A stretch of 45,884 nt of DNA from CAMTWJ01 sp964643605 (GCA_964643605.1 CAZXTF010000003.1:1-45884), one strand, 5' to 3'; counted from the stretch's first letter, positions 1 to 9,542 are shown. The notes: a model not told the origin generated them from the letters alone. Numbers and translations are program-made.

Positions 1-1
1 A

Positions 2-64
2 ACTGCAGCCAACAGCAGTAGCTGGACTGGCTGGAGTAAGATGGATGGGTTGATTGGATACTAG
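2..64 (+). CDS. possible 3' end of an upstream gene (partial)
   Basis: Twenty codons are open from the window edge and end in TAG at 62-64. The peptide ends in a Ser/Trp/Gly-rich stretch and WSKMDGLIGY. Nothing in it is recognisable, and an open frame this short can arise by chance. It is listed because the next gene starts only 70 nt later and the genome is tightly packed. Confidence 0.25.
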   Translation, partial: TAANSSSWTGWSKMDGLIGY

Positions 65-93
65 ACACATCTGTATTGTGGTCAATAACACGA

Positions 94-121
94 TGCTATA
101 AAATTCAACAAATGCTATTAT
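94..121 (+). promoter_or_regulatory. two extended -10 motifs before the first glycosyltransferase
   Basis: TGCTATAAA (94-102) and TGCTATTAT (113-121) both match the extended -10 pattern TGn-TATAAT. The second would start transcription near 128, leaving a leader of about 7 nt before the ATG at 135. No good -35 hexamer is seen for either, which is common for extended -10 promoters. Confidence 0.45.
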
Positions 122-134
122 TGACTATAGTTAT

Positions 135-2492
135 ATGAACAAAAAACCCAAGTATGCATTCGTTGTACTAAACTGGAACGGCAAACAAGATACTAAGGTT
201 TGTCTTGATAGCCTAGACCGTATCGAATATAGCGACCCTTTTGACATCATTGTTGTCGATAATGGATCAAAAGATGGCTCCTTGCCATATTTGAAAAAAG
301 TATCCAGCAAAATGAAGAGGGATGTTTCTTTTGTGTCTCTCGTCGAGAACAAAGGCTTTACCGGCGGCCATATAGCTGGCTTGGAAAATACCGATGCCGA
401 TATAGTATGTCTTCTAAATAATGACGTAGTCGTTGCACAAAATATATTAACTGAGGTTGATAAGATCGCAGCTGATCTTGACTATAAATTCGGGGCTATT
501 GGTGGTAGAGCATACTTCTGGAATAAGGAGCAAAAGGCTTATGATATATGGAATGAATTCTTTACTTACCAAAAAATTAATCCAGTAACTGCAGTAGCAT
601 CCACTATCAAAGGAGACCCCGGAGAATCTTTGGCCCCTAAGATTGTGGATAATGTATCGGGTGCATGTGTCTTTGTTAATAGAAGGGCAATTGACAGTGC
701 AGACTATTTGGATGATATGTTTTTTGCGTACTACGAAGAGACTGATATGTTTGCTAGGTTTAAAAGACTGGAATTTGAAATATTCTATTGCCCTACTGTT
801 GGCTACTGGCATCATTTTGAACCCTCCGAGGGGTCCCATGGAGCATCATCAAAACACATAAAAAATTTTTCTGGCACACTGATTGCAAGAAATCAGTTTT
901 ATTTTGCATTTAAAAATTTTGAGGGAAAATATCTAATAAGGTTTTTCGCTTGGTATTACACTAGGTTTTTGATAAGTTTTCCAAAGTTAATTCCAAAAAA
1001 GAGCAGGAATCAGAGCATAATTAACATTAGGACAACTCTCGTTAACTTCTCTAGATTACCCATACTGATTAGAAAAAGAGTTGAATTAAATCAATTATGC
1101 AAAAATCAGCCAGGGTATAACACAATTATTATTCAGCAAGAGCAGAAAAAAACTATCGTTTTTACAGATTTATTGTCAGACAAAAAAGCATTAGAGCTTA
1201 TGTTAAGTAGAACTGCTGCCAACGATAGGATTCATCTACGACAAAACAAGAAATGCTCGATAAATTTTGGACACAGGTGCATGAAACTTAACAGTAGACT
1301 TGAGAATATAATACGAGCAATTAGTGCTGTATCGGCTAGAACAAATAATATCTTGGTCATAAATAACGTTAAGATAGGATATCAAGCTCTAAAAAAAGAG
1401 ATTAATAAAACTAACTCAACCAGATACCCCTACCATAGAAGCTCTTCTGATTTTACTGCATTTAATAAAGCTTACGTAGCTCAGTTATGCGAAGACCATT
1501 TAGAGTTTGATGAAGATATCGACTGGACACAACCCCCAAGAAGAAGCTGGATTAAATCTAAAATTTCTCGCATAACGAGCAGACCCTATGGGCTATATAA
1601 GACACTCCTCCTTTATTTATCTTACCGACTTAGAGTCAAGGGGGTGTTTGGTCTATTGCGAGCAATATTAGGGCTAATAAAAAATGTCGTGACTAAACCC
1701 AAAAAAGCTGTTGCAATCATCCGTGCGGGAGCCCATAAGCAGCGCATGCACTTGAGTCGCAGCCTAAAGATAAACTCAACTATACTAGAGGGCTTGGAAG
1801 TTAATAAAATACCTATTTTTATAAACTGCAGGGATCGACTAAAACCCCTTCAAGAAACTATTGAGTCGATTGAAAAAGCTGGGCTTTTTAATATTTTCTT
1901 GATAGACAATCAATCAACTTACCCCAACCTCTTAAGATTTTATGATGAAACTCATTGCCAAGTGATATTATTGGGCGAAAATATGGGGCATAAAGCCCCT
2001 TGGGAGAGTAAAGCCGTTAGGCTAATCGCTGGTGAGAGGCCCTATATTGTAACGGACCCTGATATAACATTATCAAGTAGCTATTCGCTACAAACTATAA
2101 AACAGATGCTCAAAATCCTCGATGAATACCCAGGATATGTAAAGATAGGCACTGCATTAAAAATAGACGATTTACCCAACTATTATGAGCATAAGGATAC
2201 GGTCGTAAGTTGGGAGCAACAGTTCTGGACAAAAGACATGTCATCTTCAACCAACCTTACTTTATTTGATGCAGAAATAGACACAACATTTGCAATATAC
2301 AGACCAAACTCTAATTACATAACCCTCCCTGCCATACGAGTAGCTGGAGAATACGAAGCAAGGCATCTTGCGTGGTACGCCGACTCGAAGAATCTAGATG
2401 ATGAAGAAAAATACTACCAACGACACGCTTCGTCAGCAGTTAACTCGTGGAATAAAGAAACTCTTCCCGACTACCTAAAAGACCACGCATAG
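135..2492 (+). CDS. two-domain family 2 glycosyltransferase
   Basis: This 785-residue protein probably transfers sugars onto a surface polysaccharide. Residues about 5-260 form a GT-A/GT2 domain: the start VVLNWNG, the VVDNGSKDGS nucleotide-binding segment, LLNNDVVV in the DxD position, and a later FFAYYEETDMFARF block as in rhamnosyltransferase-like enzymes. About residues 555-700 look like a second, more divergent GT2-type domain with INCRDRLKPLQETIESI, FLIDNQSTYP and the acidic VTDPDITL. The middle is basic and not recognised. Typical single-domain enzymes are near 300 residues, so this is a fusion. Its stop abuts the stop of the convergent RgpF-like gene with no spacer. Donor and acceptor cannot be read from sequence. 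Confidence 0.85.
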   Translation: MNKKPKYAFVVLNWNGKQDTKVCLDSLDRIEYSDPFDIIVVDNGSKDGSLPYLKKVSSKMKRDVSFVSLVENKGFTGGHIAGLENTDADIVCLLNNDVVVAQNILTEVDKIAADLDYKFGAIGGRAYFWNKEQKAYDIWNEFFTYQKINPVTAVASTIKGDPGESLAPKIVDNVSGACVFVNRRAIDSADYLDDMFFAYYEETDMFARFKRLEFEIFYCPTVGYWHHFEPSEGSHGASSKHIKNFSGTLIARNQFYFAFKNFEGKYLIRFFAWYYTRFLISFPKLIPKKSRNQSIINIRTTLVNFSRLPILIRKRVELNQLCKNQPGYNTIIIQQEQKKTIVFTDLLSDKKALELMLSRTAANDRIHLRQNKKCSINFGHRCMKLNSRLENIIRAISAVSARTNNILVINNVKIGYQALKKEINKTNSTRYPYHRSSSDFTAFNKAYVAQLCEDHLEFDEDIDWTQPPRRSWIKSKISRITSRPYGLYKTLLLYLSYRLRVKGVFGLLRAILGLIKNVVTKPKKAVAIIRAGAHKQRMHLSRSLKINSTILEGLEVNKIPIFINCRDRLKPLQETIESIEKAGLFNIFLIDNQSTYPNLLRFYDETHCQVILLGENMGHKAPWESKAVRLIAGERPYIVTDPDITLSSSYSLQTIKQMLKILDEYPGYVKIGTALKIDDLPNYYEHKDTVVSWEQQFWTKDMSSSTNLTLFDAEIDTTFAIYRPNSNYITLPAIRVAGEYEARHLAWYADSKNLDDEEKYYQRHASSAVNSWNKETLPDYLKDHA

Positions 2493-3548
2493 TTAACGTA
2501 ATTTTGGAATCTTTACTCTACTTCTGACCTTTGAGTACTTATTTAATACCTTGTATTTTTTACTGGCCTTGATAAGAGCAAGCTCCTCTTGAGTCTTGGC
2601 TAGCAGCGTATGGAGATTGTCTGGCTTATCTACACTTGAAGTAGCCCCTCCAGACTTTAGCCGTTCCATTGTCATTTTATCCTGCAACTCATTGAGCTCA
2701 CTATAGCTCAGCGTATACATACTTCCTGCTGACTCAACGACTGATGCCATGTTTGTAAATTCTTCATAAGCCCGAATCAGTCCGTCTATCGATATATCAA
2801 ATTCTTCCATTTTCCGAAAAATATTCTGGCTCATATCAACTACAAAGGGGTTCTTGCCTGTCCTGCTCATAGCCATGATTGTCATAAGTCTTTCTACAGC
2901 ATGTGCTACCGTTCCATCATACTGACCCTTTTCTTGCTGGAACTTATTAAACTGTGTGCCAGATAAAATTAATGAAACAATGTCACTGCTCATCCATAAC
3001 ATTGACCCTCCAAAAAAGTACAACGCCCGATTAGTAGTCATCTCAATATTCGCCCTTGATACAATCTGCTTAACATACTTATGGTTCTTGTCGTGTTTTG
3101 GCTCATATAAAAATAGCTGGCCAGCAGGACCTACTACCCCATACTCATTAATGGATTTCAATATCTTATCTATTTGGGGTTCGCTTTTAGGGATTAACTT
3201 ATTGAGCGAATCAATTAGCCAGAAAGCTCCATACCCTGGCAGTGCCTTTGTATGCTTTCCGTGGATTTTTAGTACACCTTCATACTTTGAGTGTAGCTCG
3301 TATTTTTTACAAACTAGCAAGAAGGGCAGGATATCTCTCCCTTTATTATCAAAATTCTCAACTATTGCGTCGGGGAATTCTGACCTAATTTGCTTATCTA
3401 CGCCTGCCTCTAAAGCCAAAGAAGTGGTTGTCACATAAATATCCACGCCAGGTGATAAAGCCGATTTTTTAAGTGCACGAAGTATCACATCAGCAGTATC
3501 TGCATAGTGCACATGGATTACCACGGCGACCTTATTCTTATTATGCAT
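2493..3548 (-). CDS. RgpF-like rhamnan synthesis protein
   Basis: The 351-residue product resembles the rhamnan synthesis F (RgpF) family found in cell-wall polysaccharide loci. Visible marks are the start VAVVIHVHYAD, the block DNKGRDILPFLLVCKKYE, and VLKIHGKHTK followed by GAFWLIDSLNKL and GVVGPAGQLFLY. The last 60 residues are predicted coiled-coil or basic tail (TLLAKTQEELALIKASKKYK) and resemble the tail of the neighbouring pyruvyl transferase. It is the last gene of the minus-strand run permease, ATPase, pyruvyl transferase, RgpF-like, and starts 21 nt after the stop of the preceding gene. RgpF proteins take part in assembling rhamnose-containing glycans; the exact reaction here is unknown. 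Confidence 0.82.
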   Translation of the reverse strand: MHNKNKVAVVIHVHYADTADVILRALKKSALSPGVDIYVTTTSLALEAGVDKQIRSEFPDAIVENFDNKGRDILPFLLVCKKYELHSKYEGVLKIHGKHTKALPGYGAFWLIDSLNKLIPKSEPQIDKILKSINEYGVVGPAGQLFLYEPKHDKNHKYVKQIVSRANIEMTTNRALYFFGGSMLWMSSDIVSLILSGTQFNKFQQEKGQYDGTVAHAVERLMTIMAMSRTGKNPFVVDMSQNIFRKMEEFDISIDGLIRAYEEFTNMASVVESAGSMYTLSYSELNELQDKMTMERLKSGGATSSVDKPDNLHTLLAKTQEELALIKASKKYKVLNKYSKVRSRVKIPKLR

Positions 3549-3569
3549 AGAAGCTCATAACCTTATCTA

Positions 3570-5036
3570 TTACTCTCCACGATTCTTACTTCTTCGCCTA
3601 GTTAGTTTAATAAAGTAACTGTATGGTGATGCAATTAAGCGCCCGAGTTTATACGATTTTGAGTTAAGAAGATTAGAGATATGATTATTTCTATCGTCAA
3701 TTATTTGTTTCAATTGACTAATCTGTTTTTTTAATTCTTCTACTGTAGTGTTGTGTAAACTATCCTTTTCTTGAACTCTAAGAAATATATCCTCTATAAT
3801 ATGTTTTTGTCTCGTGGCATACTCTATAAACAAATTCTGCTTGCGGTAGTTATGGTCCACCCAGTCTACGTCCCTATTCATGGCCCTGATACTGCCAAAA
3901 ATGCTGTCCAGGTTTTTAATTGCTTTATTGATTAACCTGCCTTTATTTTGCACAGGATCATCTATAATAACCCTGATTTTATCAACTGCAGAAACTAGAT
4001 TTTCAGGCAATACCCCGTGTGGGTAGAGCCCATCCTCCCAGGTTAATACATAGTTTGATGTTTTCTTATTTAGCAAAGATATACGAGGCACACTGTAGCT
4101 TTCACTTACGATACGACAATGCAATGAAGTAGAAATGCACAGCTTTGACTTGGCAATTAACTCTGTGATGTTCAGTGGGTCTCTTTCCATAAATTGTTTT
4201 ATTGGATATTTAGGTTTTAACGAATTGAACATACTGGTCAAATCATCATACATCTCTCTATCATCATGGCCGAGGGTTACACCAGCCCTCAATAGTATAA
4301 TCTTCGCCCCTAGGTCCTCGCTGATATATTTCAAAGAAGAAGCAAATTTTCTTAGATCAGTGTCGCCTAATAGTTGTCCATTAATCTGTACTGTAATGTG
4401 TGGGTCAACATTATTATCATTTTTTATAGGATGAAAGTGAGATATTGAGCTAACAATATCAGGAGAAAGTGAATGCTTAATGCCATTATCTTTACAAAAC
4501 TCTACCGACCCCCTATCTCTAACTGACACCGTAGCGTTTGAAAGAGCTTTTATCTGACTCTTTAGTACGTTCTTATTGTCTACGCTGTTCATGAGACCCA
4601 CTGAATTAACTATCAATTTAGCCTCGTTGTTCCTTGTGTATTCGTGCAGATTTGGTATATAAGCTGGGTTGTTATCATTCTCTGGGATAGAGAGAAGTTT
4701 TTTATAGGCTATCCTGTCTAGCTCATCTAGGGATAAGTACATGAGCTCGCTTTCGTCCAAGGAGTTAAGAATCAGCGCACTAGCTGTGCCTACCCCGCCA
4801 ACTTCTCCACCCACGACCCACACAGCATCCCAATCGTAAAGATCTAGCATTAGTTTGTAGGGGTAAACAATCTCGCCATTTATAGGCCTCATGTCAGAGA
4901 AGATTATAGAAGAGGGTGTGATAGTAGCGTCTTTATCTTTTATATAGTCTTGCATAATTCTCAGAAATAAAAGATCGCCAAAGTTATCTCTCTCGAACGC
5001 CCCAATAGCTAATATCTTCTTAACTTGTTTTTGCAT
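3570..5036 (-). CDS. polysaccharide pyruvyl transferase family protein
   Basis: The 488-residue protein fits the polysaccharide pyruvyl transferase (CsaB/WcaK-like) family. It has an N-terminal ILAIGAFERDNFGDLLFL motif, the WVVGGEVGGVGTASALIL glycine-rich segment, VSVRDRGSVEFCKDNGIKHSLSPDIV, and a late STSLHCRIVSESYSVPRISL segment that corresponds to the conserved SxRxH region. These enzymes add ketal-linked pyruvate to sugars using phosphoenolpyruvate. About residues 410-470 form a coiled coil (VEELKKQISQLKQIIDD), which is extra to the core. Its ATG lies inside the ATPase gene (17-nt overlap), so the two are probably translationally coupled. Confidence 0.8.
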   Translation of the reverse strand: MQKQVKKILAIGAFERDNFGDLLFLRIMQDYIKDKDATITPSSIIFSDMRPINGEIVYPYKLMLDLYDWDAVWVVGGEVGGVGTASALILNSLDESELMYLSLDELDRIAYKKLLSIPENDNNPAYIPNLHEYTRNNEAKLIVNSVGLMNSVDNKNVLKSQIKALSNATVSVRDRGSVEFCKDNGIKHSLSPDIVSSISHFHPIKNDNNVDPHITVQINGQLLGDTDLRKFASSLKYISEDLGAKIILLRAGVTLGHDDREMYDDLTSMFNSLKPKYPIKQFMERDPLNITELIAKSKLCISTSLHCRIVSESYSVPRISLLNKKTSNYVLTWEDGLYPHGVLPENLVSAVDKIRVIIDDPVQNKGRLINKAIKNLDSIFGSIRAMNRDVDWVDHNYRKQNLFIEYATRQKHIIEDIFLRVQEKDSLHNTTVEELKKQISQLKQIIDDRNNHISNLLNSKSYKLGRLIASPYSYFIKLTRRRSKNRGE

Positions 5037-6204
5037 CTATGGTAAACCTCTCCACTGGCTTCCAAAAAATGTCATTGTTATTTGACCCAGGATTAATAAT
5101 CTCAAATTGCTTTACATCAGTAAAATTTGCATAGACTACAGATCGATCTCTATTCTTAACTCCGACCTCTACACTGAATACTCCGTCTGGAAAAATATTA
5201 TTAATATTAATATCTAGTGATATTTTTTTATTCTTTTGCATGCTGATTTTATCTAGCAGTTTCTCATCGGAAACCCAGCGGTAAACTATCTCTCCGTTAT
5301 CACGAGATATCATGAACGTTATAACAGCATCATCAATATTAATCTTGGGCGATAGTGACACATTAAAGCTTAGTTCATTAGCTTCATTTTTATACTTCAC
5401 CTTTGTCGATATATTCTTATTAGCAGATTGATCACTCGCTTTATCATGAGATTCTTTTTCTCCATCTTTCATGAATAACTCCCTATAAGCTCGTGCAACC
5501 AATCTTGTATTCCCACTTTTTACAATACTTCCGTTTTCGATCATTATTGCGCTAGTACAATATTGTTGGACAGAGTCCATTGAGTGTGTAACCAATATTA
5601 CAGTCCTTTTGTTTCTCTTTAGTTTTGCAAAATACTCGTAGCACTTACGCTGAAAAGCCTCATCACCGACAGCTAAAACTTCGTCTAGTACAAGTACGTC
5701 TGTGTTGGCCTGAATAGCAATTGAGAATGCTAAGCGTACCTGCATGCCTGATGAGTAGTTTTTGAGTTTTTGATCCATGAATCTTTCTAGCTCGGCAAAC
5801 TCAACAATTTCATCATACATAGCTTCCATCTCTTTACGATTAAAGCCCAGAAGAGAACCATTTAAAAATACATTGTCTCTCCCTGATAGTTCATGGTTAA
5901 AACCTACCCCAAGCTCTATAAATGGTGTTAGCTTGCCGTTAACTTGTATAGCTCCTTCGTCAGGAGAGTAGATACCTGATATTAATTTAAGTAGAGTGCT
6001 TTTGCCGCTACCGTTTCGTCCAACAATACCAAAGAACTCCCCTTTTTTTACCTCGAAAGAAATATCTCTTAGTGCTCGTTGTTCTTCGTACGTCCTTTTG
6101 CGGCTAAACATATTGATAAAAATATTCTTAACAGAACCAGCTTTCTCGTGAGGCAGCTTAAATGTTTTGCTTACCGAATCTACCCTGATTGCTACGTCAT
6201 CCAT
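5020..6204 (-). CDS. ABC transporter ATP-binding protein, Wzt/TagH type
   Basis: This 394-residue protein powers export of a polysaccharide or teichoic-acid-like polymer. It carries Walker A GRNGSGKST, the signature YSSGMQVRLAFSIAI, Walker B VLVLDEVLAVGDEAF and a switch-histidine segment VILVTHSMDS. The order and the phrase GIVGRNGSGKSTLLKLISG are typical of the Wzt/TagH/RfbE subgroup. Residues about 255-390 form an extra C-terminal beta-rich domain, as in Wzt proteins, where it recognises the glycan cap before export. The start codon follows the permease stop directly (TAG then ATG), so the pair is coupled. Substrate is unknown. Confidence 0.93.
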   Translation of the reverse strand: MDDVAIRVDSVSKTFKLPHEKAGSVKNIFINMFSRKRTYEEQRALRDISFEVKKGEFFGIVGRNGSGKSTLLKLISGIYSPDEGAIQVNGKLTPFIELGVGFNHELSGRDNVFLNGSLLGFNRKEMEAMYDEIVEFAELERFMDQKLKNYSSGMQVRLAFSIAIQANTDVLVLDEVLAVGDEAFQRKCYEYFAKLKRNKRTVILVTHSMDSVQQYCTSAIMIENGSIVKSGNTRLVARAYRELFMKDGEKESHDKASDQSANKNISTKVKYKNEANELSFNVSLSPKINIDDAVITFMISRDNGEIVYRWVSDEKLLDKISMQKNKKISLDININNIFPDGVFSVEVGVKNRDRSVVYANFTDVKQFEIINPGSNNNDIFWKPVERFTIDAKTS

Positions 6205-7011
6205 CTATAGGTTCTCCGCAAAGTTTTTGGCTTCTTTTCTGAAATATAAAATACCAATTATTAATATTAAGACGCTCAAGCCAACTGTTACGTATCGTAA
6301 ATTAAAGCCGCCGTTGGCAAGTGTAGTGGTAGTAATAGTTTGGTGTGTTACGAGGGCATACCTGGCGTCTTGTATGGCTTGCCCCATGGGGTTAAGCAGT
6401 AAAAGCTTTTGAAAAGTTACATTAGCTATCATAGACAGAGGATAAAGGATTGGGGTTACATAAAACCCTGCCTGCATAATGACTTCCCATATGTGACTAA
6501 CGTCTCGATATTTTACATAGGCTGTCGATAGTATTAGTGCCATTCCAAGACCAAGTATATATATCTGTAGCAATATTAACGGAAGCCAAAGGCTGGTTAT
6601 AAGCAAATCCGTATTACTGATTAGCATAAAGACCAGAACAACCAGAAAGTTTATACAAAGGTTAATTAGTGCTGAAATACTAGCCGACAAGACAATAAGC
6701 CACCGTGGTATACGGATCTTTCTTATAAGGTCCCCCCTGCCTACGATTGAAGTCAACCCCTGCTGGGTAATCTCGGAGAAGAATGTCCAGAGAACAATTC
6801 CGAAAAGTAAATAGATAGGAAAGTTAGGTAAGCTAGCGCCAATCTTTAAAAATTTTACAAATACTATATATAGGGTAAGGAATAAAAGAAGCGGTTTAAG
6901 TATGGACCAGGTATAGCCTAGAATGGAGCCTTGATATCTGAGCTTGAAATCTGTTCGGACTAGCTCGGATAATAAAGCACGATTTTGCTTGGAAAAAACT
7001 TTTTTCAACAT
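6205..7011 (-). CDS. ABC-2 type polysaccharide export permease (Wzm/TagG)
   Basis: The 268-residue integral membrane protein has six hydrophobic segments and the ABC-2 family start LLSELVRTDFKLRYQGSILGYTWSILKPLLLF, which is characteristic of TagG/Wzm/KpsM permeases. The conserved GMALILSTAYVKYRDVSHIWEVIMQAGFYVTPILYP region is also clear. It forms the channel of the exporter whose ATPase lies directly downstream. It is the first gene of the minus-strand run and shares a short divergent promoter region with the GT2 gene at 7045. Confidence 0.93.
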   Translation of the reverse strand: MLKKVFSKQNRALLSELVRTDFKLRYQGSILGYTWSILKPLLLFLTLYIVFVKFLKIGASLPNFPIYLLFGIVLWTFFSEITQQGLTSIVGRGDLIRKIRIPRWLIVLSASISALINLCINFLVVLVFMLISNTDLLITSLWLPLILLQIYILGLGMALILSTAYVKYRDVSHIWEVIMQAGFYVTPILYPLSMIANVTFQKLLLLNPMGQAIQDARYALVTHQTITTTTLANGGFNLRYVTVGLSVLILIIGILYFRKEAKNFAENL

Positions 7012-7024
7012 ATTAGTTGATTAC

Positions 7025-7032
7025 ATTATAAA
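7025..7032. promoter_or_regulatory. overlapping divergent -10 elements
   Basis: The 33-nt space between the permease start (7011) and the GT2 start (7045) contains TATAAT on the minus strand (7030-7025) and TATAAA on the plus strand (7027-7032), sharing four base pairs. Each would give a leader of only about 5-6 nt. No ribosome-binding site fits in either leader. This looks like a bidirectional promoter with interlocked -10 boxes. Confidence 0.6.
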
Positions 7033-7044
7033 ATAGTTAAAGTA

Positions 7045-8028
7045 ATGAACAAACTTAAAGTGTTAGTTGTTATACCCAACTGGAATGGCGAAGACCTTCT
7101 GGCTGAGTCGCTGCGCTCTATCGAAAACCAAACTTATCCCTGCCAAATTGTGGTCGTAGACAATGGTTCAACAGATGGGTCTATAGATATTATCAAAAAA
7201 CAATTTCCCAAAGTTCACCTTATAGAGCTCGCAGAAAACACGGGATTTACTGGTGGAGTAAATGCCGGCTTGAGGTACTCAATCGAGGAAGGTTTTTGGG
7301 CTACTGCCCTGTTTAATAACGATGCCGAAGCCGAGCCAGACTGGCTAGAAAATCTTGTAAAAGAGCTGGAGGAAGACAAGAAAGCTGGTATTGCCACTGG
7401 AAAATTAATGCGCCAAGACAAAAAACATATCGACAGTACTGGGGACTTTTATACAATCTGGGGTATTCCAATGCCACGAGGCCGAAACCACAAGGATACA
7501 GGGCAATATGATCAGGTTGAGTCTGTGTTTGGCGCTAGTGGCGGGGCAAGTTTGTACCGAACAAGCATGCTAAAGCAAATAGGGTTATTTGATGAACGAT
7601 TTTTTGCCTACATCGAAGATGTCGACATCAGCTTTCGGGCTCGGCTGGCGGGCTGGGGGGTTGTCTACACACCAAAAGCTGTTGTGTATCATCACGTTTC
7701 GGCCACAACCTCTAAAATGGTTAGTTCTTTTGCAAGGTACCACTGGATAAAAAATTATCTAATGGCTTACACCAAAAATATGCCCACAAAACTATACTGG
7801 AAGTATTTCCCTCTTTTTGCGTTTCAATACCTTAGATACGGTCTAAGCAGCCTTGTGCGAGGCGGATTTTGGGCATATGTGCGCAGTTCTGCCAGATTCC
7901 TAGCACTCTTGCCAGGAGTGCTAAAAGATCGGCAGAAAATTCAAAAATCTAGAAAAGTTAGCGTTTCTGAGATCGACGAGCTTTTGGTACATTCCCGCCC
8001 GCCAAAGATCCCCGAGATGCAGCAATAG
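7045..8028 (+). CDS. GT2 family glycosyltransferase, rhamnosyltransferase-like
   Basis: This 327-residue enzyme has a complete GT2 fold: VVIPNWNGEDLLAESLRSI, VVVDNGSTDGS, the acidic LFNNDAEAEPDWLENL, and the ending FFAYIEDVDISFRARLAGWGVVYTPKAVVYHH typical of the WbbL/RfbF rhamnosyltransferase group. The C-terminal 80 residues hold amphipathic or membrane-associating segments. It stands divergent from the exporter operon, and its product probably works on the same cytoplasmic, lipid-linked glycan. The sugar is not determined by sequence. Confidence 0.9.
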   Translation: MNKLKVLVVIPNWNGEDLLAESLRSIENQTYPCQIVVVDNGSTDGSIDIIKKQFPKVHLIELAENTGFTGGVNAGLRYSIEEGFWATALFNNDAEAEPDWLENLVKELEEDKKAGIATGKLMRQDKKHIDSTGDFYTIWGIPMPRGRNHKDTGQYDQVESVFGASGGASLYRTSMLKQIGLFDERFFAYIEDVDISFRARLAGWGVVYTPKAVVYHHVSATTSKMVSSFARYHWIKNYLMAYTKNMPTKLYWKYFPLFAFQYLRYGLSSLVRGGFWAYVRSSARFLALLPGVLKDRQKIQKSRKVSVSEIDELLVHSRPPKIPEMQQ

Positions 8029-8059
8029 CAAAACATCTCTGCCTGCTCGAATGAGGATG

Positions 8060-8065
8060 TATACT
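8060..8065 (+). promoter_or_regulatory. -10 element giving a probable leaderless transcript
   Basis: TATACT lies 7 nt upstream of the ATG at 8073, placing the expected transcription start on the start codon itself. No purine-rich ribosome-binding site is seen immediately upstream. Confidence 0.5.
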
Positions 8066-8072
8066 ATAGGCT

Positions 8073-9515
8073 ATGCAACATATGAATGATGATGAAATTC
8101 TAAAGCTAATCACGAAAGCTTTAGGTGCGGATCGTGAAACTGATTTGGTCGAGTTTAAAGACAGTCGTGGGGGTTTTCCTGACGACCTTTCAAAAACAAT
8201 TAGCTCCTTTAGTAACAAATCTTCTGGTGGCGGAATTATCGTAATGGGAGTAGAAGAAGACAAAAAGAAACGCACCTTTAATCTTGTTGGGCTCACAAAC
8301 TCACACGAATTAGTTGAGCGATCAACTACCTATTTTAGTGATCGTATCGTAAATGCCGATCGTCCACAATATAGACACTTGTCTATTGAGGATAAAGATA
8401 TCCTGGTAATTATTATCAATGCAACACAAGAAGAAAAGAAGCCTTGCTTTGACTCTAAAAAAGGAATGGATCGAGGCTCTTACATTCGAGACGGCAATAC
8501 GGATAGACCGATAACTGACGACGAGCTACGACATTTTATACGCAATTCATCGGCATTTAAGCACGATCTGGAGATTGCTTCTAATATAACCCTGGACGAA
8601 CTTGATGCGACAAAGATAGAGAAAGTTCTAACCGAGATGGGACAAAGAACAGGCAGAGAATCGATCGGAAATGCTTTTGACGAAACAACACTACAAAACA
8701 TTAAAATTGCGAGCATAAAAGATGGTTTAATATCACCTACGCTAGCTGGTAGTTTGGTTTTTGCCCGACAAGAGTGCTTTGTACGTAGTCCGTTTAGTAG
8801 ATTTGCTATCCGCTGCGTTCATTATGCTGGACCGACACCAACAAGCCCCATAATCGATAAGCTAGACATTGCAGGACCCCTTGATTATCAAATCGATACT
8901 ATGCGAAGTTTTGTATTAAGAAATATTCCTATCCGAGCAAAAATTGAAGGCTCTCTTAGAGTAGAGAGTCCTGTTTATCCTGAAGAAGCATTGCGTGAAA
9001 TCCTTGCAAATGCAGTTATTCACCGTGACTACACCATCACAGAGACCTATACTCAAATTCGTATCTTTAGTGACCGTATTGAAGTTATCAACCCAGGGAA
9101 TCTTGCACCCGGAGTAACGGTGGACAACATAAAAGATATGCAATTTAGCCGTAACTCTGTGATTGCTTCACTTATGCGAGACTTAAATTACCTGGAGGAA
9201 TATGGCCGAGGCATAGATCTAGCTTTTGGCTCAATGCAAAAGGCAGGCTTGCCCCGTCCAATTTTTCGTAATACGGCTAATATATTCAGTGTTACACTTT
9301 TAGGAGAAACTTTTAAAGGGTTAACCGAACGCCAACTCTCTATATGGCAAGTTGTTTTAAATCGCTCGAGAACAACAGCAAAATATATATCTGAGCATCT
9401 ATCTATATCAAGACCAACTACAGTGGGTGACTTAAACCGTCTAATTGAACTTGGCTTAGTTCATCAAGTTGGGTCGGGACCACATATCACTTATCAGGTC
9501 GATTCTGGGCTCTAG
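8073..9515 (+). CDS. AlbA_2/ATP-binding transcriptional regulator-like protein
   Basis: This 480-residue protein has the layout of the divergent-AAA (AlbA_2, Schlafen-like) regulators. Residues about 15-125 match AlbA_2 with LVEFKDSRGG, ISSFSNKSSGGGIIVMGVEED and RGSYIRDGNTDRPIT. Residues about 290-390 match the HATPase_c_4 fold with EALREILANAVIHRDYT and RIEVINPGNLAPGV. The last 70 residues form a winged helix (LTERQLSIWQVVLNRSRTTAKYISEHLSIS). These proteins are widespread and mostly uncharacterised; some sit in defence or accessory islands. Here it lies between glycan genes on its own promoter. A role in regulating this locus is only a guess. Confidence 0.85.
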   Translation: MQHMNDDEILKLITKALGADRETDLVEFKDSRGGFPDDLSKTISSFSNKSSGGGIIVMGVEEDKKKRTFNLVGLTNSHELVERSTTYFSDRIVNADRPQYRHLSIEDKDILVIIINATQEEKKPCFDSKKGMDRGSYIRDGNTDRPITDDELRHFIRNSSAFKHDLEIASNITLDELDATKIEKVLTEMGQRTGRESIGNAFDETTLQNIKIASIKDGLISPTLAGSLVFARQECFVRSPFSRFAIRCVHYAGPTPTSPIIDKLDIAGPLDYQIDTMRSFVLRNIPIRAKIEGSLRVESPVYPEEALREILANAVIHRDYTITETYTQIRIFSDRIEVINPGNLAPGVTVDNIKDMQFSRNSVIASLMRDLNYLEEYGRGIDLAFGSMQKAGLPRPIFRNTANIFSVTLLGETFKGLTERQLSIWQVVLNRSRTTAKYISEHLSISRPTTVGDLNRLIELGLVHQVGSGPHITYQVDSGL

Positions 9516-9542
9516 CGCTTAACGATAGCCTTTTCTTATCTG

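Noticed and set aside
8073..9515. Schlafen-type antiviral defence island
   Set aside because: Only one AlbA_2 protein is present and no nuclease, methylase or other defence gene is adjacent.
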